Assembly (NCBI RefSeq): GCF_008710095.1
Contig: NZ_VYKJ01000011.1
Span: forward strand, 124,001 to 188,000
DNA length: 64,000 nucleotides
Reading direction: 5' to 3'
Origin: Affinibrenneria salicis
Lineage (GTDB): Bacteria > Pseudomonadota > Gammaproteobacteria > Enterobacterales > Enterobacteriaceae
Shown here: piece after piece, positions 9,352 through 17,344 of the stretch
How positions within the stretch are numbered: position 1 is the first letter of the stretch
How the letters are laid out: each line of letters begins with the position of its first letter
The notes under the pieces: generated by a model
The model's database searches: none
Told to the model about the DNA's origin: nothing
What the model saw: only the letters and a program-made list of their open reading frames with translations
Translations under genes and position numbers: made by a program

Positions 9352-10158
9352 TCAGCGAGTAAAAATGGTATGCAGCATTTTCAGACTCAGGAGCAGCAGC
9401 AAACAAGCGAACGCTTTTTTCAGCGTAGCCACCGGTAAACGGTGCGCCAGCCTGGCGCCGAACGGGGCGGTAAAATAGCTGACCAGCGAGATCAGCAGCA
9501 CCGCGGGCAGCAGGACATAGCCCGCGCTATAGGCCGGCAGCCCGGTCGCCGACCAACCGTTAATCATATAGCCGGCCGCGCCCGACAGCGCGATGGGCAA
9601 CCCGACCGCGGAGGAAGTGCCGATCGCCTGTTGGATGCGCACGTTGCACCAGGTCAGAAAGGGAACGGTCAGCGAACCGCCGCCGATGGCCACCAGCGCG
9701 GAAATACCGCCGATCGCCAGCCCGGCGAACGACATGCCGATCGTGCCCGGCAGGTGGCGCTGCGCTTTGGGCCTCACGTTTTTCACCATCTGAAACGCGA
9801 CCCACGCCATAAAGCAGGAGAAAAAGATCGCCAGCGCGCGCGTAGGCAGCAGCGCAACCAGCCAGGTCGAAGCGAAGGTGCCGACCAGAATGGCCGGCGC
9901 GATGCGCCACACCACCGGCCACAGCACCGCCTGGTGGCGATGATGGCTGCGCATACTGGAAATCGCCGTCACCACGATGGCCGCCATCGATGTTCCCAGC
10001 GCCAGATGCACCAGGTGCTCGTCCGGCACGCCCTGGGCGGCGAACATGGCCGTCAGCGCCGGGACCATAATACCGCCGCCGCCGATACCCAGCAGCCCGG
10101 CCATAAACCCCACCACGGCCCCCAGCGCCAGATAGACCGCAACCCATTCAACTGTCAT
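9352..10158 (-). CDS. TauE/SafE-family permease (putative sulfite/sulfonate exporter)
   Basis: Inner-membrane protein of about 268 residues with eight or so helices and the two TauE repeats: GLLGIGGGGIMVPAL near the N-terminus and AIGGGSLTVPFL in the second half. Family members export sulfite, sulfoacetate or similar anions; the substrate here is unknown. Start chosen at ATG 10158 (MTVEWVAVY) because AAGGAG sits 8 nt upstream; the ATG six bases earlier is too close to it, and a further in-frame start at 10200 lacks an SD. It is divergent from tag. Confidence 0.85.
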   Translation of the reverse strand: MTVEWVAVYLALGAVVGFMAGLLGIGGGGIMVPALTAMFAAQGVPDEHLVHLALGTSMAAIVVTAISSMRSHHRHQAVLWPVVWRIAPAILVGTFASTWLVALLPTRALAIFFSCFMAWVAFQMVKNVRPKAQRHLPGTIGMSFAGLAIGGISALVAIGGGSLTVPFLTWCNVRIQQAIGTSSAVGLPIALSGAAGYMINGWSATGLPAYSAGYVLLPAVLLISLVSYFTAPFGARLAHRLPVATLKKAFACLLLLLSLKMLHTIFTR

Positions 10159-10354
10159 TCTCATTTCTCCTTTTACCCACATGCAGCCCCGCGCCGGCAC
10201 TTAACGCGAAGCCGCTCACAGAGCGAAAGTAGCTGGTTGCCCATACAGTGTTGAGTGTGCCATTATCATTTTCACCGCCGGCCTTCGCAGAATAACAAAC
10301 CTCCCGCCGGGCCATCGCCATCACGCCGACAGGCAAAAACGACAGGGAATCATC

Positions 10355-10918
10355 ATGAAACGCTGTGGCTGGGTCACTCAGGATCCGCTGTATCAACAAT
10401 ACCATGACTACGAATGGGGCGTGCCCTGCAACAATGAACAAAAGCTATTTGAACTGTTGTGTCTGGAGGGTCAGCAAGCCGGTCTGTCCTGGATCACGGT
10501 GTTAAAAAAACGCGAAAACTATCGCCGCGTGTTCCATCAGTTCGATCCGGCGCGCGTGGCGGCCATGACGCCGGGTGACGTGGACCGTCTGCTGCTGGAC
10601 AGCGGCATTATCCGCCACCGCGGCAAAATCGAAGCGATTATCGCCAATGCGCGCGCCCTGCTGGCGATGCGTCAGCAGGGCGAAACGTTCACGACCTTGA
10701 TCTGGTCCTTTGTCGATAACCAACCGCGGATTAACCGCCCCGCCGCGCTGGCCGACGTGCCGGCGCGCACCGCGACGTCGGATGCGCTGTCGAAGGCGTT
10801 GAAAAAACGCGGCTTCAAGTTTATCGGCTCAACGACCTGCTACGCCTTTATGCAGGCGGCCGGGCTGGTGAACGACCACGTTATCGACTGCGGATATCAA
10901 CCGGAACGCCGCGCGTGA
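10355..10918 (+). CDS. tag: DNA-3-methyladenine glycosylase I
   Basis: Base-excision repair enzyme that removes 3-methyladenine from alkylated DNA. The 187 residues match E. coli Tag in length. The zinc-binding quartet is in place: Cys4 (MKRCGW), His17 (YHDYEWG), His175 and Cys179 (DHVIDC). The helix-hairpin-helix region SWITVLKKRENYR lies near residue 46. It overlaps the GTG start of the acetyltransferase downstream by 4 bp (GTGA), giving the conserved tag-yiaC pair. Confidence 0.97.
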   Translation: MKRCGWVTQDPLYQQYHDYEWGVPCNNEQKLFELLCLEGQQAGLSWITVLKKRENYRRVFHQFDPARVAAMTPGDVDRLLLDSGIIRHRGKIEAIIANARALLAMRQQGETFTTLIWSFVDNQPRINRPAALADVPARTATSDALSKALKKRGFKFIGSTTCYAFMQAAGLVNDHVIDCGYQPERRA

Positions 10919-11364
10919 CGCCGCGCCCGCTGCGTCAAAGCGATCTGGATGAGCTGATGGCGCTGTGGCTGCACAGCACCACGCAGGCGCACCCGTTTAT
11001 CGAGCCGGCCTACTGGCGGGAGAGCGCCGCCGCGCTGCGCGAGCGCTATCTGCCGTCGGCCTGCACCTGGGTCGCCGGGCGCGCCGGAGAGATGGACGGC
11101 TTCATCAGCGTGTTCGACGAGCGTTTCATCGGCGCCCTGTTTGTGCACCCGGCACGTCTGGGTCAGGGCACCGGCCACGCGCTGCTGCGGCATGTTCAGC
11201 GGCGTTCGCGCTGGCTGAGCCTGGAAGTGTATGAACAAAACCAGCGCGCCTGCGCGTTCTATCGGCGCCACGGCTTCCGCGTGGCCGAACGCTTGTTCAA
11301 CGAGGAAACCCAGCACTGGACCCTGATCATGAATTGGTGGGCGCCCGGCCAGATCGGCTTCTGA
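10915..11364 (+). CDS. yiaC: GNAT N-acetyltransferase, YiaC-like
   Basis: Small GNAT acetyltransferase of 149 residues; in E. coli YiaC acetylates protein lysines. The segment HSTTQAHPFIEPAYWRE and the LEVYEQNQRACAFYRRHGFRV block match YiaC. The acetyl-CoA loop (RLGQGTGHALL) is at residues about 81-91. GTG start at 10915 overlaps the tag stop codon, so translation is coupled. A short CCCGGC/GCCGGG hairpin at 11381-11397 may end the operon. Confidence 0.9.
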   Translation: MTPRPLRQSDLDELMALWLHSTTQAHPFIEPAYWRESAAALRERYLPSACTWVAGRAGEMDGFISVFDERFIGALFVHPARLGQGTGHALLRHVQRRSRWLSLEVYEQNQRACAFYRRHGFRVAERLFNEETQHWTLIMNWWAPGQIGF

Positions 11365-11436
11365 GCGCAGGCATTCCCGGCCTGGCGCCGGGTGTGTTAG
11401 TCTCGCTGGCAGACAACCAGAAAACGGAGGGGCTGT

Positions 11437-12474
11437 GTGAGCAGAGGGGAAATACCGCGCGCGGCGGGGCGCGCCACCATCAGTGATGTGGCCCGAACGG
11501 CCCGCACCGGCAAAACCAGCGTGTCGCGCTACCTGAATGGCGAACAACACCTACTCTCCGACGCTCTCAAACAGCGCATCGAGCAGGCCATCCGCCAGCT
11601 CGACTACCGCCCCAGCCAGATGGCGCGCAGCCTGAAAGGCGGTCAGACCCGGCTGATCGGCCTCATCATCGCCGATATCACCAACCCCTACTCCGTGGAC
11701 GTCATGCGCGGCATCGAGGCCGCCTGCCGTCAGCACGGCCTCACCCTGCTGGTGTGCAACACCAACAATGAGGTCAATCAGGAACAACACTATCTGCAGC
11801 TGCTGAGCAGCTATCGCGTGGAGGGGATCGTGGTAAACGCCGTCGGCATGCGGGAAGAAGCGCTATCGATGCTGCAACAATCGCAGCTGCCGATGGTGCT
11901 GATTGACCGCAAAATTCCCGATTTCGCCTGCGATATGGTGGGGCTGAACAACCATGAGGCGGCCAGCCAGGCCACCAGCCACCTTCTGCAGCAAGGCTTT
12001 GAGGCCATTCTGTACCTCAGCGAACCGGTTGGCGCGATCAACACCCGCCAGGAACGTCTGCTGGCCTTCCGCCAGACCATGGCGCAGCATCCGCATCTGG
12101 CGGCGGAACAGGCGGAAACGCCGCTCAACGACGGCAAAAAGCTGGAAGCCGTGCTGCATGAATTCAGCGCCCGCCACCGCGGCATGCGCAAGGCGGTGAT
12201 CTCCGCCAACGGCGCGCTGACCCTGCAGGTCGCGCGGGCCATGCGTCGCCTTGGCATCCTCTGGGGCAGCGATATCGGCCTGCTGGGCTTTGATGAACTG
12301 GAGTGGGCCGAACTGGCCGGCGCGGGCATCACCACGCTCAAACAGCCGACCTACCGTATCGGCTACGCGGCGCTGGAACAGCTGGTGCTGCGTATCCAAC
12401 AGGGTATGGACGCGCCGGTTAACGAACAGGTTTTTTCCGGCACGCTGGTCGTGCGCGGCTCGACCACACGCTGA
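11437..12474 (+). CDS. ptxS: LacI-family repressor, PtxS-like (2-ketogluconate regulator)
   Basis: LacI/GalR repressor of 345 residues. The N-terminal HTH (ATISDVARTARTGKTSVSRY, about residues 13-32) and hinge (PSQMARSLKGG) are typical, followed by a periplasmic-binding-like effector domain. GTG start at 11437 follows GGAGGGG. It precedes kguEKT and ghrB, the gene order of the 2-ketogluconate regulon, and a near-consensus PtxS operator lies between it and kguE. In Pseudomonas, PtxS is released from DNA by 2-ketogluconate. Assignment to PtxS rests on this context and the operator as well as the fold. Confidence 0.85.
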   Translation: MSRGEIPRAAGRATISDVARTARTGKTSVSRYLNGEQHLLSDALKQRIEQAIRQLDYRPSQMARSLKGGQTRLIGLIIADITNPYSVDVMRGIEAACRQHGLTLLVCNTNNEVNQEQHYLQLLSSYRVEGIVVNAVGMREEALSMLQQSQLPMVLIDRKIPDFACDMVGLNNHEAASQATSHLLQQGFEAILYLSEPVGAINTRQERLLAFRQTMAQHPHLAAEQAETPLNDGKKLEAVLHEFSARHRGMRKAVISANGALTLQVARAMRRLGILWGSDIGLLGFDELEWAELAGAGITTLKQPTYRIGYAALEQLVLRIQQGMDAPVNEQVFSGTLVVRGSTTR

Positions 12475-12718
12475 TCTCCTTTCTTTTTGTCGGCGGCTCA
12501 GGCCGCTGCGCTCTCCCTGATAACGAACAGATCATCCGTCTGACGCCGCGTTGCGGCGGTTTCACCGCGCGCGGCTCAGAAACGGACCGAGCCATTGCCC
12601 GCTCGTTAAGCGAAAGAATGGCGACGGTAGAAGCCTTAAGCGTCCCGTACCACCGGCCGGCGATTTTTTATTCATCTTCGTGATAACGATCATATTTCCG
12701 CACTCTGTCGCTTTAATA

Positions 12719-12732
12719 TGGAACCGGTTCCA
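12719..12732. promoter_or_regulatory. PtxS-type operator
   Basis: TGGAACCGGTTCCA is a perfect 14-bp palindrome with central CG. It differs from the Pseudomonas PtxS operator TGAAACCGGTTTCA at one symmetrical pair only. It overlaps the end of a TAATAT -10-like hexamer and lies 54 bp before the kguE ATG, placed to block initiation. Confidence 0.8.
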
Positions 12733-12750
12733 TTTAGCGTAACGCTAAAT
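12732..12750. promoter_or_regulatory. Second palindrome adjoining the PtxS operator
   Basis: ATTTAGCGTAACGCTAAAT is a 19-bp perfect palindrome centred on one A. It directly abuts the PtxS operator. It could be a second regulator site or an RNA hairpin at the 5' end of the kgu message. Confidence 0.4.
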
Positions 12751-12785
12751 CATCAGGTGGTAACGTCACCCGCTCAGGAGACAGG

Positions 12786-13535
12786 ATGAAACGACAAATT
12801 ATGGTGGTTACCGGCGCCTATGGCGCGGATAACGTACGCCGGCATGGCGGTCAGGCTGCCCTGCTGCCGCTGATTGCCGCCGCCGGCGCAGACGGCGTGG
12901 AGATACGGCGCGAGCTGTTCACCGCGGGAGAACTGGCGGATTTACCGGCGCTGGCGCGCGCTATCGCGCAGCACCGTCTCTGCGCCGTCTACTCGGCGCC
13001 GGAAGCGTTGTTTACGCCGCAACACCGGATCAACCCCAACCTGCCGGCGCTGCTGCGCGAAGCCCATAGCCTGAACGCGCGCCGGCTGAAACTCTCCGCC
13101 GGCCACTTTCAGCCAGGCTTTGACTTCTCCGCGCTGCGCAGTCTGCTGGCGCAAAGCCCGGTCGAACTGCTGGTGGAAAACGATCAGACCGCGGACTGCG
13201 GCACTCAACCGCTTATCGAGTCCTTCTTTCAGGCGGCGGCGCAAACGTTGCCGGTCGCGATGACCTTCGACATGGCCAACTGGCGCTGGGTGGACGAAAA
13301 CCCGTTCGACGCCGCCGCCGCCCTCGCGCGCCATGTCGGCTACATCCATGTCAAAGCCGCCGCCCGTGACGCGCGAGGCTGGCACGCCGTCGCGCTGGAC
13401 GACAGCGACGGCAGCTGGCGCGATCTGCTGGCCCTCCTGCCGACGAACGCGCCGCTCGGCATCGAGTTTCCCCTGCAGGGCGACGACCTGACGGCGGTAA
13501 CCCGCCACTACATTAATCTTTTGCGCGCGGAGTAA
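12786..13535 (+). CDS. kguE: Sugar phosphate isomerase/epimerase family protein, KguE-like
   Basis: TIM-barrel protein of 249 residues of the xylose-isomerase-like/AP-endonuclease-2 family. Predicted metal ligands are in LLVENDQT (about residue 129), TFDMANW, YIHVKAA and GIEFPLQG. In Pseudomonas kguE begins the 2-ketogluconate operon kguEKTD, although its exact reaction is not well defined. First gene after the PtxS operator, ATG 12786 preceded by AGGAGA. Only 5 bp separate it from the kinase gene. Confidence 0.8.
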   Translation: MKRQIMVVTGAYGADNVRRHGGQAALLPLIAAAGADGVEIRRELFTAGELADLPALARAIAQHRLCAVYSAPEALFTPQHRINPNLPALLREAHSLNARRLKLSAGHFQPGFDFSALRSLLAQSPVELLVENDQTADCGTQPLIESFFQAAAQTLPVAMTFDMANWRWVDENPFDAAAALARHVGYIHVKAAARDARGWHAVALDDSDGSWRDLLALLPTNAPLGIEFPLQGDDLTAVTRHYINLLRAE

Positions 13536-13540
13536 GCATA

Positions 13541-14500
13541 ATGACAACGCTGCTGGCACAACGTGATTTACCGCTGGATGTGGTCACCCTGGGAGAAGCG
13601 ATGGCGATGTTCGTCGCCACACAGCCCGGCGACCTGGCGGAAGTGGAAAATTTTACCCGCCGTATCGCCGGCGCCGAACTGAATGTCGCGATCGGTCTGG
13701 CGCGGCTGGGCCTGAACGTCGGCTGGGTCAGCCGCGTCGGCAATGACGCCTTTGGCCGCTTCACCCTGCAGCAGTTGGAAAAAGAAGGCATCGACGCCCG
13801 CCAGGTGACCCTCGACCAACGCTACCCGACCGGCTTTCAGCTCAAATCGCAAGCCATAAATGGAACCGATCCCACCGTGGAATATTTCCGCAAGGGCAGC
13901 GCCGCCAGTCATCTGTCCCGCGACGATTTCGCCGCCGATTATTTCGGCTCGGCGCGCCACCTGCACCTGAGCGGCGTGGCGGCCGCGCTGTCCGGCCCGT
14001 CGCTGGAGCTCTGCCAGCTGGCGGCGCGGGAAATGCGCGCAATGGGCAAGACGATTTCCTTCGACCCTAACCTGCGCCCGGTACTGTGGTCCAGCAGACA
14101 GATGATGGTCGAGCAGTTGAATAAGCTGGCCTGCGCCGCGGACTGGGTGCTGCCGGGCCTGAAAGAGGGCCAGATTCTCACCGGCCAGTCAACGCCGGAC
14201 GGCATCGCCGATTTCTATCTGGAGCGCGGCGTGCAGGCGGTCATTATCAAGACCGGGCCGGACGGCGCCTGGTTTAAAACCGCCGCCGGCGATCAGGCGA
14301 CGGTGCCGGCGGTTAAAGTCAGCAAGGTGGTCGATACCGTGGGCGCCGGAGATGGCTTCGCCGTCGGCGCCATCAGCGCGCTGCTGGAAGGCAAAACGCT
14401 GATACAGGCGGTGCAGCGCGGCAACAAAATTGGCGCGCTGGCGATCCAGGCGATTGGCGACAGCGAAGGATTGCCGACCCGCGCCGCGCTGACGGAGTAA
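13541..14500 (+). CDS. kguK: 2-ketogluconokinase (PfkB/ribokinase family)
   Basis: Sugar kinase of 319 residues predicted to phosphorylate 2-ketogluconate with ATP to 2-keto-6-phosphogluconate. The N-terminal PfkB motif region (GAELNVAIGLARLGLNVGWV) and the C-terminal catalytic signature DTVGAGDGFAVG (about residue 265-276; Asp of GAGD is the base) are intact. Sequence alone also fits a 2-keto-3-deoxygluconate kinase (KdgK-like). The kguE-kguT-ghrB context and the PtxS operator favour 2-ketogluconate. Confidence 0.82.
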   Translation: MTTLLAQRDLPLDVVTLGEAMAMFVATQPGDLAEVENFTRRIAGAELNVAIGLARLGLNVGWVSRVGNDAFGRFTLQQLEKEGIDARQVTLDQRYPTGFQLKSQAINGTDPTVEYFRKGSAASHLSRDDFAADYFGSARHLHLSGVAAALSGPSLELCQLAAREMRAMGKTISFDPNLRPVLWSSRQMMVEQLNKLACAADWVLPGLKEGQILTGQSTPDGIADFYLERGVQAVIIKTGPDGAWFKTAAGDQATVPAVKVSKVVDTVGAGDGFAVGAISALLEGKTLIQAVQRGNKIGALAIQAIGDSEGLPTRAALTE

Positions 14501-14752
14501 ACATCGGCCCAACCTATTGCAGGCGGCGAACCGGCAGTGAGTCATCCACCGGAACCGCGTCGGACGAGCAATCGGGCAACCGCGCGCGCCGTACAGAGCG
14601 CCCCGGCGCCCCCAGGGAAGGGACCAATGACGGCCCGCCGCCGCGCCGGCCGCCTGAACGATAACGGCGTTACCCCCTTCTCCGTCCTGCGTAGACCTCT
14701 GGCCCTACACCAGAACGCAACGGGAAGCCTGTCACACTGAAGGAGTCTGACG

Positions 14753-16021
14753 ATGAATAAAACAACCGTTGCAGCCAAACGATGGTGGTACATCATGCCC
14801 ATCGTATTTATTACCTACAGTCTGGCCTACCTTGACCGCGCTAACTTCAGTTTCGCTTCGGCCGCCGGCATCAATGAAGATCTCGGTATCACCCGCGGCA
14901 TGTCCTCATTGCTCGGCGCCCTGTTTTTCCTCGGCTATTTCTTTTTTCAGATCCCCGGCGCCATCTACGCCGAACGCCGCAGCGTCAGGAAACTCATTTT
15001 CTGGTGTCTGATTTTGTGGGGCGCCTGCGCCTCGCTGACCGGCATGGTCAGCAACATCCCCATGCTGGCGGCCATCCGTTTTATCCTCGGCGTGGTGGAA
15101 GCCGCGGTGATGCCCGCGATGCTGATTTACATCAGCAACTGGTTTACCCGCTCCGAACGATCGCGCGCCAATACCTTCCTGATCCTCGGCAACCCGGTCA
15201 CGGTGCTGTGGATGTCGGTGGTTTCCGGCTATCTGATCCACGCCTGGGGCTGGCGAGAAATGTTTATCATCGAAGGCGTGCCGGCCATTATCTGGGCGTT
15301 CTGCTGGTGGGTGCTGGTAAAGGATAAACCCGCGCAGGCCGGCTGGCTGAACGCGCAGGAAAAACAGGCGCTGCAGGCGCAGCTGGAAGAAGAGCAAAAA
15401 GGCATCCGCCCGGTGCGCAACTACGGCGAGGCTTTCCGTTCGCGCAACGTCATTTTGCTGTGCATGCAGTATTTTGCCTGGAGCATTGGCGTCTACGGTT
15501 TCGTACTGTGGCTGCCCTCCATCCTGCGCAACGGCATGGAAATGGGCATGGTGCAGGCCGGCTGGCTGTCGTCGGTGCCCTATCTGGCGGCGACTATCGC
15601 CATGATTGTCGTGTCCTGGGCATCGGACAAAATGCAAAACCGTAAGCTGTTCGTCTGGCCGCTGCTGCTGATCGGCGCGCTGGCGTTCTTCGGCTCCTGG
15701 GCGGTCGGCGCCAACCACTTCTGGGTTTCCTACAGCCTGCTGGTGGTGGCTGGCGCGGCGATGTACGCGCCCTACGGTCCGTTCTTCGCCATCATTCCGG
15801 AGATGTTGCCGAAAAACGTCGCCGGCGGCGCCATGGCGCTGATCAACAGTATGGGCGCGCTGGGTTCATTTTTCGGCTCCTGGTTTGTCGGCTATCTGAA
15901 CGGCGCGACCGGCACGCCTGCCGCCTCCTATATGTTTATGGCTATTGCGTTAGTGATCGCCGTGGTGCTGACGCTGATCGTTAAACCGGCGCGCAGCGCG
16001 ATTCACCCTCAACCGGCCTGA
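14753..16021 (+). CDS. kguT: MFS transporter, 2-ketogluconate permease type
   Basis: Major facilitator of the anion:cation symporter (ACS) subfamily, 422 residues, 12 predicted helices, inner membrane. The first helix ends with YLDRANFSFA, the typical ACS D-R-x-N motif. Predicted to import 2-ketogluconate with protons. ATG at 14753 follows AAGGAG with 7-nt spacing. The 252-bp gap after kguK has no clear gene, so kguT may use a leader or its own weak promoter. A GC-rich hairpin follows the stop. Confidence 0.85.
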   Translation: MNKTTVAAKRWWYIMPIVFITYSLAYLDRANFSFASAAGINEDLGITRGMSSLLGALFFLGYFFFQIPGAIYAERRSVRKLIFWCLILWGACASLTGMVSNIPMLAAIRFILGVVEAAVMPAMLIYISNWFTRSERSRANTFLILGNPVTVLWMSVVSGYLIHAWGWREMFIIEGVPAIIWAFCWWVLVKDKPAQAGWLNAQEKQALQAQLEEEQKGIRPVRNYGEAFRSRNVILLCMQYFAWSIGVYGFVLWLPSILRNGMEMGMVQAGWLSSVPYLAATIAMIVVSWASDKMQNRKLFVWPLLLIGALAFFGSWAVGANHFWVSYSLLVVAGAAMYAPYGPFFAIIPEMLPKNVAGGAMALINSMGALGSFFGSWFVGYLNGATGTPAASYMFMAIALVIAVVLTLIVKPARSAIHPQPA

Positions 16022-16024
16022 TGA

Positions 16025-16044
16025 GGCGCGGGAAACCCCGCGCC
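16025..16044 (+). terminator. Hairpin after kguT
   Basis: GGCGCGGG (16025-16032) pairs with CCCGCGCC (16037-16044) over a 4-nt loop, followed by GCTTTGT. The weak T-tract suggests partial termination or an mRNA-stabilising stem. Confidence 0.45.
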
Positions 16045-16087
16045 GCTTTGTGCTATGTTGAATATCGACTACCCGGCCGCTTTCAGA

Positions 16088-16120
16088 CTGCGGAGGCGCG
16101 GCAACCCCGCGCCTCCGCAG
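16088..16120. other. Perfect 14-bp inverted repeat between kguT and ghrB
   Basis: CTGCGGAGGCGCGG and CCGCGCCTCCGCAG form a 14-bp perfect stem with a 5-nt loop. The inner part repeats the sequence of the hairpin at 16025-16044. No T-run follows, so it may be a REP-like element or attenuator. Confidence 0.55.
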
Positions 16121-16172
16121 CCGGAAAACCAGCGGGTATGACAGTCCGATCATTCGTTTGCTGGAGTTCGTG

Positions 16173-17144
16173 ATGAAGCCTTCTATCGTGTTGTACAAAA
16201 AACTTCCCGCCGACCTGCATGCGCGGCTGGAACAGCACTTCACCGTGCATGCCTTTGACGGCCTGGCGCCGGATAATGACGCGCTGAAACAGGCTCTGCA
16301 GCAGGCCGAGGGGCTTATCGGTTCGGGCGGCAAGGTGGACGACGCCTTCCTGCGTCAGGCGCCCAGACTGCGCGCCGCCTCGACCATTTCCGTCGGTTAC
16401 GACAATTTTGACGTCGCGGCGCTGAATCAGCGCGGCGTGCTGCTGCTGCATACGCCCACCGAGTTAACCGACACCGTGGCGGATACGGCGATGGCGCTGA
16501 TGCTGACCTGCGCCCGGCGGATCGTTGAAGTCGCGGAGCGCGTGAAAGCGGGCGAATGGCAGGGCAGCATCGGCAGCGACTGGTTTGGCAGCGACGTGCA
16601 CCATAAAACGCTGGGCATTCTGGGCATGGGCCGCATCGGCATGGCGCTGGCGCAACGCGCGCATTTCGGCTTTAACATGCCGATCCTGTATAACGCCCGC
16701 CGCCATCATCCCCAGGCCGAAGAACGTTTTAACGCCCGTTATTGCGATGTTGACGCGCTGCTGGCCGAAGCGGATTTTGTTTGCATCACGCTGCCCCTGA
16801 CGGAACAAACCCACCACCTGATTGGCCGCCAGCAGCTGGCCAACATGAAATCCAGCGCGATTTTAATCAATATCGGCCGCGGACCGGTGGTCGACGAAGC
16901 GGCGCTGATTGAAGCGCTGCAGTCGGGAACCCTCAAGGCGGCCGGGCTGGACGTATTCGAACAGGAACCGCTGCCGTCCTCCTCGCCGCTGCTGACATTG
17001 CCAAATGTGGTGGCGCTGCCGCACATCGGCTCCGCCACCCATGAAACGCGCTATAGCATGGCGGCCTGCGCGGTCGATAATCTGATCGCCGCGCTGACCG
17101 GCAAGCCCGATCGCAACTGCGTTAACCCGCAGGTGCTGAAGTAA
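16173..17144 (+). CDS. ghrB: Glyoxylate/hydroxypyruvate/2-ketogluconate reductase
   Basis: NAD(P)H-dependent D-isomer-specific 2-hydroxyacid dehydrogenase, 323 residues, very close to E. coli GhrB (TkrA). Visible features are the nucleotide loop [17 protein letters not shown] (about residue 147), catalytic Arg in [10 protein letters not shown], Glu in DVFEQEP and His in [15 protein letters not shown] 16173 chosen because GGAG lies 7 nt upstream; an in-frame TTG at 16158 is poorer. GhrB reduces 2-ketogluconate and related acids, and here it takes the kguD position at the end of the kgu locus. Confidence 0.93.
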   Translation: MKPSIVLYKKLPADLHARLEQHFTVHAFDGLAPDNDALKQALQQAEGLIGSGGKVDDAFLRQAPRLRAASTISVGYDNFDVAALNQRGVLLLHTPTELTDTVADTAMALMLTCARRIVEVAERVKAGEWQGSIGSDWFGSDVHHKTLGILGMGRIGMALAQRAHFGFNMPILYNARRHHPQAEERFNARYCDVDALLAEADFVCITLPLTEQTHHLIGRQQLANMKSSAILINIGRGPVVDEAALIEALQSGTLKAAGLDVFEQEPLPSSSPLLTLPNVVALPHIGSATHETRYSMAACAVDNLIAALTGKPDRNCVNPQVLK

Positions 17145-17281
17145 AGCTGACGCGGCTATCGCACCCAAATAAATGTCGGACCGCAGGGTAAATGAGACCG
17201 TTTGACACAATGCGCCGCGTTGGCCCGAAGGGATAAAGTCGAAAGCGAATACAGCCGGAAGAATGGGGGCGATAAACGCGG

Positions 17282-17317
17282 CGGGATTGCCGGTGGAGAT
17301 ACCGGCAATCCCGTTTT
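17282..17317 (+). terminator. Rho-independent terminator after ghrB
   Basis: CGGGATTGCCGGT (17282-17294) and ACCGGCAATCCCG (17301-17313) form a perfect 13-bp stem with a 6-nt loop, followed by TTTT. It separates ghrB from the convergent DUF4432 gene. Confidence 0.85.
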
Positions 17318-17344
17318 ACTTCATGATGTTATTGATTCAATAAA

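Larger units (their letters stand above)
12475..12785. other. Regulatory intergenic region between ptxS and kguE
   Basis: No coding sequence seen. It holds a TAATAT -10-like hexamer (12714-12719), the PtxS-type operator and a second palindrome, then the kguE ribosome site CAGGAGACAGG. Confidence 0.6.
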
